From the NCBI RefSeq assembly GCF_009668025.1, contig NZ_WJXZ01000002.1:255216-319215 (forward strand): a stretch of DNA of 64,000 nt, written 5' to 3'. This DNA comes from Larkinella terrae. Its GTDB lineage: Bacteria; Bacteroidota; Bacteroidia; Cytophagales; Spirosomataceae. The notes below the pieces were generated by a model. The model was not told the DNA's origin, did not search any database, and saw only the letters and a program-made list of their open reading frames with translations. The translations under genes were made by a program, and so were the position numbers. This document shows, one piece after another, positions 26,272-35,054 of the stretch; within the stretch, counting starts at the first letter, position 1, and each line of letters starts with the position of its first letter.

Positions 26272-28662
26272 TTACAAACTAACCGTTTGCTGCCCCTCCT
26301 TCAACGCCAGGGTTTTTCCTTTCCATTTCAGCGTTCCGGTCAGACCTTCGGGCAGCGTAACGGTGCCTTTCAAACCGCCGGTGGGCGTTTTGTCGAACCG
26401 CACGGCAATCTCGCCCGCCGGGTGCGGCATGGCTCCTTCCGCGAATTGCAGGTTGCCGAGGTAGGGCGTAATCACGACGGTTTCAAAACCGGGGGATGCC
26501 GGATTGATGCCGCAAATCGTCGAGAGAAACTCATAATTCGGAGCCGCGCTCCACGCGTGGCAGTCGGAGCGGGTCGGTTCGGGGTTTTCGGCAAAGGTGG
26601 TCAGGCCCATCGCCAGCATGTCGTGCCAGGGTTTCAGCATCGGCAGAAACTGATCTGCCATACCGGTTTTTTTCAGCGCCTGAAACAGATAAAATTTGAA
26701 GTAAAACGTCGCCTGAATCAGGCTGGGATCTGCCATCACTTTCTGCATTAATACCTTTTGCTGCGCCACCGGCACGGCGTCGGTCAGGATAGCCCAGATA
26801 TTGGCGTGCTGACTGAAACCGGTTTTGTCGGGCGTGTCGGCCATCAACCCGCGACCGGAATCCCAGCAACGGTCGTAGACATTTTTGGCCAGCCGGATTC
26901 CCACCAGGCGGTAATGCTCAGCCTGCTGGTTTTTGCCGTAATGATAAAACAGTTGCGAAATCCGCTGCATTGTATACGCTTGTTGCAGTGTCAGAATAGC
27001 CGAACCACCTTTTCGCGCCCCTTTCGGTACCCCGCCCATGCCTTCTTCCGGGGCGTCCCATTTCGACCAGTCGACGAAATTCCACCATTCGAGCGGACCA
27101 TTTAACCCGTTGGTAGCCAGCCGTTTTTCGTGCCAGTCCAGCACGCTTACCATACCGGGCATCATGGATTCGACGAACTTGTCGTCTTTCCGGTGCATCC
27201 AGTAATCGTAAACCATGCTGACCCAATAGAGCGAAAACGGCGGAATGACCTGAAAGTCAGCGCTCGGGTAGCGACTTTGCGTCAAACCGTCGTTAAACCG
27301 GCTGTGGTCGAAATCCGCAATGGCCTTCTTCATCAGTCGATCATCGCCCGTCACGTAAAGCGAAATGAACGACTGAATGCGTGTGTCGCCGGTATACTGA
27401 AACTGTTCGTAATACGGACAATCGTAGTAGGTTTCCCCGGCGCAAAGCCGTGCCGTCCGCCAGCCGACGTTCCAGATATTTTTTAAACTCTCGTCGCTGC
27501 TGGCAAACCGGGCTTTTTCCTGAAACGGATAACCGGTAAAATGACCGATCAGATCATGGACCTCCAGCGGTTCGCCTTTGGTTTCAATGGTAATCTGCAA
27601 ATACCGGTACGTGCGGAATAACAGCGGTCGGAAAGTACGTTTCTGCCGGCTGCCGTCGCCGATAAACTGATCTTCAAAACCGACTAATTGCTTGCCTTCC
27701 ACCTGGTTGCGGTTTCCTTTCTGCCGCTTTTCGTCCACCAGCGCTTCGGCGTAAGCCAGCGTAACGACGGCATCTTTGCCCCGGCTGACGGTCAGTTCGG
27801 GAAACGCATTAGTCAGGTAGCCCTGATCGAGCAGAATAACGGCTTTGTGGTTGCGGTGAACGGTAAAGGAATTTTTTCCCTTCAAAAAATCGTCGTCCAC
27901 ATCGACGCCTTCCGCCCGCCGGACCGTTGTGAGCCGGAGCGGAGTTTCTTCCATCAATGGAATGGTGCGCGGCACCAGATTCCAGTTGCCGTCGGTTCCC
28001 AGACCGCGCGGTTTGGCGGGCCAGCCGACCGGTTTGGCGGGCAGCCACGCAGCATCGTCGAAGGCGGTTGCTTCCCAGCCCCAGGGGTATCTGGCCGCAT
28101 CCACCCGGTCGCCCGCGCCGATGACGATGTACGTCCGCAGTTTCGGAATGTCGTTGATCACCGGTGAATAGGCCGGATTCTGGAGAATTTTCCAGGTATT
28201 ATTGGTATTGACCACCTGCTCGGCGTCGCCATCGCCCTGCACGATGAACCCGAACTGGTAATTCATCTGCGCAAACGGCGCGTACTCGGCCATATAAGTC
28301 ACCACGGCAGCCAGGGTATTTTTGCCCGCGTTCAGGTACGGCGCAATGTCGACGGTTTCGTAATTCCAGTTTTGGAGATCGCTGCGCGCCGGGCCGGAAA
28401 CCACGGCCTTGCCGTTGACAAACAGCCGGTAGCGGTTATCGCCGGAAACGTTGATCACGAAGCGACCCGGTTTTTGCGCCAGTTCAAAACTCTTCCGGAA
28501 ATGATACACGCCGTAGGCCCGGATCGGCGCCGTCGGGTGCCCAATCCACTGCGCTTTCCAGAAGTCGGTTTGCCAGCGAAGAGTGGGAGCTAGGGGCGCG
28601 GGGGTTTGGGCAAAGGAAAGAGAAGCGAAAAGAAGGAAACAAAAAAGCAGTCGGGTTTTCAT
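26272..28662 (-). CDS. Alpha-L-rhamnosidase-like glycoside hydrolase (GH78 type)
   Basis: 796-residue secreted enzyme with a signal peptide (LLFCFLLFASLSFAQ). N-terminal beta-sandwich domains hold RYRLFVNGKAVVSGPAR, the carbohydrate-binding motif common to this family, and the catalytic (alpha/alpha)6 barrel (about residues 400-700) has ETYYDCPYYEQFQYTGD and ARKGGSAILTLQQAY. The C-terminal sandwich ends with DKTPTGGLKGTVTLPEGLTG. It would cleave terminal rhamnose (or a related deoxysugar) in the periplasm or outside the cell. Single gene, convergent with the glycan cassette, divergent from a sensor kinase. Exact specificity is not deducible; the barrel fits GH78 and near relatives. Confidence 0.85.
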   Translation of the reverse strand: MKTRLLFCFLLFASLSFAQTPAPLAPTLRWQTDFWKAQWIGHPTAPIRAYGVYHFRKSFELAQKPGRFVINVSGDNRYRLFVNGKAVVSGPARSDLQNWNYETVDIAPYLNAGKNTLAAVVTYMAEYAPFAQMNYQFGFIVQGDGDAEQVVNTNNTWKILQNPAYSPVINDIPKLRTYIVIGAGDRVDAARYPWGWEATAFDDAAWLPAKPVGWPAKPRGLGTDGNWNLVPRTIPLMEETPLRLTTVRRAEGVDVDDDFLKGKNSFTVHRNHKAVILLDQGYLTNAFPELTVSRGKDAVVTLAYAEALVDEKRQKGNRNQVEGKQLVGFEDQFIGDGSRQKRTFRPLLFRTYRYLQITIETKGEPLEVHDLIGHFTGYPFQEKARFASSDESLKNIWNVGWRTARLCAGETYYDCPYYEQFQYTGDTRIQSFISLYVTGDDRLMKKAIADFDHSRFNDGLTQSRYPSADFQVIPPFSLYWVSMVYDYWMHRKDDKFVESMMPGMVSVLDWHEKRLATNGLNGPLEWWNFVDWSKWDAPEEGMGGVPKGARKGGSAILTLQQAYTMQRISQLFYHYGKNQQAEHYRLVGIRLAKNVYDRCWDSGRGLMADTPDKTGFSQHANIWAILTDAVPVAQQKVLMQKVMADPSLIQATFYFKFYLFQALKKTGMADQFLPMLKPWHDMLAMGLTTFAENPEPTRSDCHAWSAAPNYEFLSTICGINPASPGFETVVITPYLGNLQFAEGAMPHPAGEIAVRFDKTPTGGLKGTVTLPEGLTGTLKWKGKTLALKEGQQTVSL

Positions 28663-28938
28663 AGAAGCTTGAGCCGGTCAGAATCAGTCTGCAAGATAAT
28701 GACAAAACCGCGCTATCGTATTCTGCGCCTGCCGGTTGATGCCTGCTGAGCATCGAATATTTCGCTGGAAAAAAACCGGTTTGATAAAATTGGGAATTTA
28801 TCGGTCACTAAAATGTGACTTTTAGGGTGATAGCCAGACTTTTGCTTTGTAATAATCATAAAATTGTTTCTATTTTAATATCCGATTGATTGAATTCGTT
28901 TGTGTGCGGTTGCCAGTCTCAACGTGTACGGAAAAAGT

Positions 28939-30975
28939 ATGAATAAAACGTGTACCTTTTTTATCCTGATTGTGTTTTGGGCGACGCTATCCTGTGAAAA
29001 AAAGCCCCATTCGGCCTCCGACCACGTTGCCTGGGCCGATAGTACCGCCGAACGGGCTACCAATCTCATGGACGGCAAAGATGCGGCAGCTTCGATCCGC
29101 TATCTGGATTCGGCTTATCAGGCCATGCCCCATCCCGGCCTGGGCGATTTGTGGAAAAAATACAATGTCAAAGCCAGCTATTACAAGCATTATGATCACA
29201 ACCTGATCAAACGGAGGCTGTATGTGGATAGCATGCTGACCATTCTGGACAAGGCAAAAACCACTTACCGGAATGAATATGCCCACTCGCTCTACGCCCT
29301 GGCCAATTTGCTGGAGGAAGAAAAGAAATACAACCAGGCTTTCAAGCAGTATTACGACGGCCGAAATTTCTCCAAAGGCATTCTGGACAATTGCAGCATG
29401 AGCGATTTCACGAGTGCCCTGGGCGTTATCCGGTATCGGCAGGAGCAATACCGGCAGGCCATTCCCTACTTTAAGCAGGCTTACGACGAGGTAGCATCGT
29501 GTTCGAACCCGGTTTTTCAGTACGGTTTCATTCAGCGCCAGAGTGTTTTGAATTCGATTGCCTTGTGTTTCGAGAAATCCGGCCGACCGGATTCTGCCGT
29601 GGTTTACTACAACCGGGCGCTGGATTTTATCAAAGCGAGCCCCAACCGGTATCCGCATAAACGGGATTTTATCACCACCGCCCGCGCCGTTGTGGAGGGG
29701 AATCTGGGCGGAACTTATGCCAAACTGAATCAATTTCAGGCAGCCGAAACGCATTTGCTGACCAACATCCGGCTCAACGACCGGCCGGGGTTTTCCATTG
29801 AAGACGCCCAAACCGGCAAGATCAAGCTGGCCCGGTTATACATTAACCACAATCGGTTGCCCAAAGCGAAATTGTTGCTCGACGAGCTGGGAGCGGATCT
29901 GGTGTCGGGCCGGGGCAGAAGCATTTCGCACGGGGAGATTTGGGAAAACTGGTACCAATTGAAAGGACTCTACTACGACAAAGCGGGTGATCTTGTCAAT
30001 GCGTACCGGTTTTCATCGAAGTACCACGCCTACCGCGATTCGCTGGATCGGCTGAACAACGGCCTGAAAAAGGTCGATATGGACCAGGTGCTGAGGGAGC
30101 ACGAGCAGAAATACAAACTTTCGATGCTGGAGAAAAGCAGTGAACTGAAGACGAGTTATGTGATCGGACTGTCGGTTTTTCTGGGCATGGCGCTGTGCCT
30201 GATTTTCGTCATCTGGCTTTTTTACCACCGCTCCCGCACCAACGTCAGAAACCTGACGGAACTCAACAGTCAGATGCAGCGGACGCTTTCGGCACTCGAA
30301 AACAGCCAGCGGGAAAACGCCCGGCTGATGAAAATTGTGGCCCATGACCTGCGCAACCCGATTGGGGCGATGTCGTCGATGGCAGAAATGATGCTGGACG
30401 ACGACAACCGCGCCGAAGACGACCGGGGATTTCTGAAACTCATTAAAGACTCCGGCACCAATTCCCTGGAACTGGTCAACAACCTGATGCACATGAATGG
30501 CTCGTCGGACGAACCCTTTAAGCGGGAGGATGTGAATCTCGCCGATCTGGTGCAGCAGTGTGCCGATATGCTGGCGCTGCGGGCCAGCCAGAAGCAGCAG
30601 GAGATCCGATTACATCTCAAACCGGCTGTGCTTCGGCTGAATTATGAAAAGATGTGGCGCGTGGTTAGTAACCTGATTTCCAATGCCATCAAATTCAGTC
30701 CGTCGGGCTCTGTCATTGATCTGTCGATTGAAACCGGTCCGAAATGGGTCCAACTGAGCGTCCGGGATACCGGCATCGGTATTCCACCAGACGTTGGGGA
30801 TAAGATTTTCGACGTCTTTACCGAGTCGAAACGCAAAGGAACTTCGGGCGAAGAATCCTTCGGGCTGGGCCTGTCGATCACCAAACAGATTGTGGAAGCC
30901 CATGCCGGGAAAATCTCGTTCGAAAGTGCTCCGAACCAGGGCACGACGTTTCGGATCAGGCTCCCGGTGGAGTGA
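28939..30975 (+). CDS. TPR-containing sensor histidine kinase (lipoprotein-type N-terminus)
   Basis: 678-residue sensor. Start at ATG 28939; the N-terminus (FFILIVFWATLSCEKK) looks like a lipoprotein or uncleaved signal. TPR-like helical repeats occupy about residues 40-370 (YRNEYAHSLYALANLLEEE, DSAVVYYNRALDFI), one membrane helix sits near 400-422 (VIGLSVFLGMALCLIFVIW), then a coiled coil, HisKA with His469 in KIVAHDLRNPIGAMSS, and HATPase (NLISNAIKFSP, FGLGLSI). Typical Bacteroidota TPR-kinase architecture. No response regulator is adjacent, so it is an orphan. Divergent from the rhamnosidase gene. Confidence 0.9.
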   Translation: MNKTCTFFILIVFWATLSCEKKPHSASDHVAWADSTAERATNLMDGKDAAASIRYLDSAYQAMPHPGLGDLWKKYNVKASYYKHYDHNLIKRRLYVDSMLTILDKAKTTYRNEYAHSLYALANLLEEEKKYNQAFKQYYDGRNFSKGILDNCSMSDFTSALGVIRYRQEQYRQAIPYFKQAYDEVASCSNPVFQYGFIQRQSVLNSIALCFEKSGRPDSAVVYYNRALDFIKASPNRYPHKRDFITTARAVVEGNLGGTYAKLNQFQAAETHLLTNIRLNDRPGFSIEDAQTGKIKLARLYINHNRLPKAKLLLDELGADLVSGRGRSISHGEIWENWYQLKGLYYDKAGDLVNAYRFSSKYHAYRDSLDRLNNGLKKVDMDQVLREHEQKYKLSMLEKSSELKTSYVIGLSVFLGMALCLIFVIWLFYHRSRTNVRNLTELNSQMQRTLSALENSQRENARLMKIVAHDLRNPIGAMSSMAEMMLDDDNRAEDDRGFLKLIKDSGTNSLELVNNLMHMNGSSDEPFKREDVNLADLVQQCADMLALRASQKQQEIRLHLKPAVLRLNYEKMWRVVSNLISNAIKFSPSGSVIDLSIETGPKWVQLSVRDTGIGIPPDVGDKIFDVFTESKRKGTSGEESFGLGLSITKQIVEAHAGKISFESAPNQGTTFRIRLPVE

Positions 30976-30985
30976 GAACCCCTTC

Positions 30986-32014
30986 TCAAATCCGCTCAAT
31001 CAACTCCGCTACTTTCCGCACCGGTTTGCCGGTGATGTGGTCGATGATGGCTTTGGCGTGGTCGCGGCCGTTTTCGATGAACACTTTTTCGGTGTAAATG
31101 CCCGCCATCACCGTACCGCAGACGTACAGCCCCGGCACGTTGGTTTCGAAAGTTTCCTTGTCGTAGGTCGGCACCTGAGTTTCCGGATTCAGGCTCACCC
31201 CGCACTCTTTCAGCAGGTCGGCGTCGGGAATGTAGCCGGTCAGAATCAGCACAAAATCGGCGGGGAGTTCGCTTTCTTCACCGGTTTGCAGGTTGGTGGT
31301 GCAGACTTTCCCCGGCTCGATGCGCGTCACGCAGGTGCTGAATTTGGTGTGAATTTTTCCTTCCTTCACCCGATTCTTGACGTCCGGCACCAGCCAGTAT
31401 TTGACGGTTTTCCGAAAATCGTCGGCCCGGTGCACAATCGTCACGTGGGCGTCGGCGCGGTAAAGTTCCAGAGCCGCTTCCACCGCCGAGTTCGATGCCC
31501 CGACGATGACGACGTTGGTGAACGAATACGGGAACGGTTCGTCGTAATAATGCGTGACGTGCGGCAAGTCCTCGCCCGGTATTTGCAGCCAGCGGGGTTT
31601 GTCAAAATAACCCGTTGCCAGAATGATTTTGCGGGCCTGGTAGGTCTGGTCGTTGGTCGTAAAAACCGTAAACAGCTCTTTGGATTCGGCTTCTTCCTCG
31701 TCGGACGGCTGGTAGCGCGTAACGTGCTTTACCTCGGTGAACAGCTTGAAATTCAGCTTGTAATACCCGGCTACTTTCCGGTAATACTGTAACGCTTCGG
31801 TACGGTTGGCTTTTACGCCGGCAATCGGAAACGGAATGCCGCCAATCTCGATGTTTTCGGCCGTCGAGAAAAACCGCATCATTTTCGGATACCGCCGGAT
31901 CGACTCCGTCAGGCTGCCTTTTTCCAGAATCAAATGACTCAATCCCGCTTTGGAAGCTTCGATTCCGGCCGCCAGACCGCAAGGTCCCCCGCCAATGATA
32001 ATTACGTCGTACAT
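30986..32014 (-). CDS. ypdA: YpdA-family bacillithiol disulfide reductase
   Basis: 342-residue FAD- and NADPH-dependent oxidoreductase. FAD-binding motif IIGGGPCGLAAGIEA (from residue 7) and NADP-binding motif VIVGASNSAVEAALEL near residue 170; MRFFSTAENIEIGG is characteristic of the YpdA/Bdr group. These enzymes reduce oxidised bacillithiol in Bacillota; homologs are common in Bacteroidota, which can also make bacillithiol. Divergent from the Kef-like pair. A minus-strand TAAATTTG promoter element lies 42 nt upstream. Bacillithiol synthesis genes are not in the window. Confidence 0.88.
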   Translation of the reverse strand: MYDVIIIGGGPCGLAAGIEASKAGLSHLILEKGSLTESIRRYPKMMRFFSTAENIEIGGIPFPIAGVKANRTEALQYYRKVAGYYKLNFKLFTEVKHVTRYQPSDEEEAESKELFTVFTTNDQTYQARKIILATGYFDKPRWLQIPGEDLPHVTHYYDEPFPYSFTNVVIVGASNSAVEAALELYRADAHVTIVHRADDFRKTVKYWLVPDVKNRVKEGKIHTKFSTCVTRIEPGKVCTTNLQTGEESELPADFVLILTGYIPDADLLKECGVSLNPETQVPTYDKETFETNVPGLYVCGTVMAGIYTEKVFIENGRDHAKAIIDHITGKPVRKVAELIERI

Positions 32015-32055
32015 ATTTCGTTTTCCCTTAAATCCGGTTGCTAATTAAAGAATAC

Positions 32056-32063
32056 CAAATTTA
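32056..32063 (-). promoter_or_regulatory. -7 element TAAATTTG for the YpdA gene
   Basis: Minus strand reads TAAATTTG, matching TAnnTTTG, 42 nt upstream of the start codon at 32014. A -33 element is not clear. Confidence 0.45.
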
Positions 32064-32094
32064 GCCAAAGAAGTTCTGATCAGACGTATAATTT

Positions 32095-32225
32095 CCCTGA
32101 CAGCGGTTGAAGACCCTGTCAGCGGTTATAGAAATCCGCAAAAAAACGCCCGAGACCTTATCAGAGGCCGTAAAAATCAATAAACCCAACCGCCCGAGAC
32201 CCTGCCAGCGGCTGTAAAAACCGGT
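32095..32225. repeat. Repeat family C: degenerate tandem units of CCCTGNCAGCGG
   Basis: Units at 32095-32106 (CCCTGACAGCGG), 32114-32125 (CCCTGTCAGCGG, 19-nt period), a diverged unit around 32157-32168, and 32200-32211 (CCCTGCCAGCGG). The last two share longer context (CGCCCGAGACC before, GTAAAAA after) with a 43-nt period. The inverted form occurs at 10989-11019. Confidence 0.7.
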
Positions 32226-32278
32226 CAGGCAAACCGCACGGATGTTCACCGCCGGTTTTTATTTCCTCAGAATTGGCT

Positions 32279-32286
32279 TAAATTTG
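32279..32286 (+). promoter_or_regulatory. -7 element TAAATTTG for the KefF/KefC-like operon
   Basis: TAAATTTG matches TAnnTTTG and lies 74 nt upstream of the ATG at 32361. Confidence 0.4.
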
Positions 32287-32360
32287 ATCATACAGGCAAG
32301 CCTGGCCGGCTGGATTTACCGGTCTGTGAGTCGTTTACCTGACCGATTTTCCCGTAAAGC

Positions 32361-32951
32361 ATGTCATCCGTACTGATTCTTTTTGCGCATCCTGCCTTAG
32401 AAAAATCCAGAACCAACCGGCTTTTGCTGGAAGCCTGCCGGTCGGTCGATGGGGTTACTGTCAACGATCTTTATGAAGAATACCCGGATTTTGACATCGA
32501 CGTAGACCGCGAGCAGCAGTTGTTACTGGATCACGATTTTATTATTCTGCACCACCCGTTTTACTGGTACAGCTCACCCGCGATGGTGAAACAGTGGCAG
32601 GACCTGGTGCTGGAGCATGGCTGGGCGTATGGCCGGGAAGGCAATGCGCTGGTCGGTAAAAAAATGCTGAACGTGGTAACCACCGGCGGACCCCGGCGGG
32701 CATACGAAGAAGAAGGCTACAACCGTTTTACGCTGCGGCAGTTTCTGGCGCCGTTCGATCAGACGGCCCATCTCTGCAAAATGATCTACCTCCCGCCCTT
32801 TGCCGTCCACGGAACCCACCGCCTGACGGAACCGGAAATGCACCAGGCTGCCAGCCAGTATAAAAGCCTGCTGACGATGCTAAGCACCGACCAGATTGAC
32901 ATCGAAGACGCCCGAACGCGTCAATACATGAACGAATTTATTATCGATTAA
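32361..32951 (+). CDS. KefF-like NAD(P)H-dependent flavin oxidoreductase
   Basis: 196-residue flavodoxin-fold quinone reductase. Motifs: LILFAHPALEKSRTNRLLLEA for FMN phosphate binding, and HHPFYWYSSPAMVKQWQDLV plus the HGWAYG stretch typical of the KefF/MdaB/YheR group. In E. coli KefF binds and activates the KefC potassium/proton antiporter. Here the next gene, 8 nt downstream, encodes exactly such an antiporter, supporting the ancillary-subunit role. Cytoplasmic. Confidence 0.9.
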   Translation: MSSVLILFAHPALEKSRTNRLLLEACRSVDGVTVNDLYEEYPDFDIDVDREQQLLLDHDFIILHHPFYWYSSPAMVKQWQDLVLEHGWAYGREGNALVGKKMLNVVTTGGPRRAYEEEGYNRFTLRQFLAPFDQTAHLCKMIYLPPFAVHGTHRLTEPEMHQAASQYKSLLTMLSTDQIDIEDARTRQYMNEFIID

Positions 32952-32959
32952 CCGTCCTT

Positions 32960-34852
32960 ATGAATCAAACCGTACTTCTTCAGGCTATTGTTTACCTGGC
33001 TTCCGGCGTTTTTTTTGTGCCCATTGCCAAACGCCTGGGGCTGGGCTCGGTGCTGGGCTACCTGCTGGCGGGCGTCATGATCGGCCCGGCCGTGTTGGGG
33101 CTGGTGGGCAAAGAGAGCCACGATATCATGCACTTTGCCGAGTTTGGCGTCATCATCATGCTGTTTCTGGTCGGGCTGGAACTGGAACCCGAGCGGCTCT
33201 GGAAACTCCGTATGCCGGTTTTGGGCCTGGGCGGTTTGCAGGTGTCGCTCACGGCGGTGCTGACCGGCGGACTGGCCTTGACGACCGGTTTGCCCTGGCA
33301 GCCGTCGCTGGCGCTGGGCATGATCCTGGCGATGTCGTCGACGGCCATTGTGCTGCAAACCCTGAACGAAAAAGGGCTGATGGCAACGGCGGCCGGTCAG
33401 AATACCTTTGCGGTTTTGCTGTTTCAGGATATTGCCGTCATTCCGATTCTGGCTATTATGCCGCTGCTGGCGACGTATCCCGTCGCTTCGGCGGCCGATC
33501 ACCACGCGCACGTTTCGCTCATCGACGGCCTGCCGGGCTGGCTGCGGCCGTTTGCGGTGGTGGGCGCGGTGGTCGGTCTGGTGCTGGTTGGGCGGTATGT
33601 GATGGGACCGGTTTTTCGGATCATCGCCCGGACGGGCATGCGCGAAGTGTTTATTGCGACGGCTTTGCTGATGGTGGTGAGTATTTCGGTGCTGATGGAA
33701 ATGGTGGGGCTGAGTCCGGCGCTGGGCGCGTTTGTCGCGGGCGTGGTGCTGGCCAACAGCGAATACAAGCATGAACTGGAAAGCGACATCGACCCGTTCA
33801 AAGGCTTGCTGCTTGGGTTGTTTTTTATTTCGGTGGGCGCTGCGATCAATTTTGATCTGATTCTTGAAAAACCGCTGCTCGTAGTCGGAATCGTGATTGC
33901 CGTTATGGTGGCTAAAGCGCTGGTTCTGTTTATTCTAGGGAAGATATTTAAACTCAAAACCGATCAGAATCTGCTCTTTGCCCTGGGGCTTTGTCAGGTA
34001 GGCGAATTTGCGTTCGTACTGTTTTCGTTCGCTTCGCAGAACGGTATTCTGTCGCGGGACATTGTGGATATGATGACGGCGGTGGTAGCTATCAGCATGG
34101 GCCTGACGCCACTGGTTTTTCTGGCCAACGAACGATTGATTCTACCCCGGGTTGGCACGAAGGAAATTGTTGAGAAAGAGCAGGATACGATCGAGGAAAA
34201 GAATGCGGTGATCGTCGCCGGTTTTGGCCGGTACGGCAACATTGTCGGGCGGTTTTTGCGGGGCAACAACATCGGAACGACGGTACTGGATTTCGATTCG
34301 GACCGGGTCGATATTCTGCGCAAACTGGGGATGAAAGTTTATTACGGCGACGCGTCCCGGTATGATTTGCTGAAATCGGCCGGAGCTGAAGATGCCAAAC
34401 TGATGATTATTGCGCTGGATTCGCCGGAAAAATCGCTCGACCTGATCGAGACCGTCAAGAAGCATTTTCCGCACCTGCAGATTCTGGTGAAGGCCATCGA
34501 CCGCGACGATTCCTACGAATTTATGGAAGCCGGAATTACGCACATTTACCGCGAAACCATCGACAGTTCGCTCCGGATGGGCGTCGATGCCATGACGCTG
34601 CTGGGCTACCGGGCCTACCAATCGCAGCGGGCGGCCCGCCTGTTTCTGAAGCACGACGAACGAAACATGACCGAACTGGCCGCCTTCCGGCACGATCGGA
34701 AACAGTACTTCAGCAGCGCCCGGCAGCGCATTCGGGAACTGGAGGAACTGCTCAGCTCCGACGAAAAAGACCGCTGGCTGAAAGATGTCGAAGACGGCTG
34801 GGACCCCGAAACGCTGCGGAATGAAATCCGGGAGATGTTTTCCGGAAAGTAA
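32960..34852 (+). CDS. KefB/KefC-like CPA2 cation:proton antiporter with TrkA-N domain
   Basis: 630-residue protein: about 12 membrane helices of a Na+/H+-exchanger domain (residues 1-385; GSVLGYLLAGVMIGP, MSSTAIVLQTLNEKG, SPALGAFVAGVVLANSEY), then a cytoplasmic TrkA-N (RCK) Rossmann domain (about 412-530; VIVAGFGRYGNIVGRFL, YGDASRYDLLKSAGA). It lacks a separate TrkA-C domain. Kef systems in E. coli are held shut by glutathione and opened by glutathione adducts during electrophile stress. With YpdA next door, a bacillithiol-gated version is a reasonable inference. The C-terminal 80 residues are charged and helical. Confidence 0.93.
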   Translation: MNQTVLLQAIVYLASGVFFVPIAKRLGLGSVLGYLLAGVMIGPAVLGLVGKESHDIMHFAEFGVIIMLFLVGLELEPERLWKLRMPVLGLGGLQVSLTAVLTGGLALTTGLPWQPSLALGMILAMSSTAIVLQTLNEKGLMATAAGQNTFAVLLFQDIAVIPILAIMPLLATYPVASAADHHAHVSLIDGLPGWLRPFAVVGAVVGLVLVGRYVMGPVFRIIARTGMREVFIATALLMVVSISVLMEMVGLSPALGAFVAGVVLANSEYKHELESDIDPFKGLLLGLFFISVGAAINFDLILEKPLLVVGIVIAVMVAKALVLFILGKIFKLKTDQNLLFALGLCQVGEFAFVLFSFASQNGILSRDIVDMMTAVVAISMGLTPLVFLANERLILPRVGTKEIVEKEQDTIEEKNAVIVAGFGRYGNIVGRFLRGNNIGTTVLDFDSDRVDILRKLGMKVYYGDASRYDLLKSAGAEDAKLMIIALDSPEKSLDLIETVKKHFPHLQILVKAIDRDDSYEFMEAGITHIYRETIDSSLRMGVDAMTLLGYRAYQSQRAARLFLKHDERNMTELAAFRHDRKQYFSSARQRIRELEELLSSDEKDRWLKDVEDGWDPETLRNEIREMFSGK

Positions 34853-35054
34853 TCGGCCGGGCGGACCGGGCTTGCGACTCGAAACGATTTCTAAAGGAAC
34901 TTATCGCGGCATTTGTTAACTTGCTATAGGAAGACAAAAGAAGAAAGAGGATAGAGGAACGACTAATCGCTTTACACTTAATGCGTGAATCCCGCTTCGT
35001 ATTCTCTTTTGCCGAATTGTCTGCTGTATAAGAAGAATTAAAGCCGTATTCATT

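Larger units (their letters stand above)
32015..32360. other. Divergent promoter region with repeat C between ypdA and kefF-like genes
   Basis: 346 nt without a gene. It contains -7-like elements in both directions (32056-32063 minus, 32279-32286 plus) and the degenerate tandem repeats of family C at 32095-32225. Confidence 0.6.

Noticed and set aside
32095-32225. CRISPR array
   Set aside because: The units are short, degenerate, unevenly spaced (19 and 43 nt) and without cas genes nearby.
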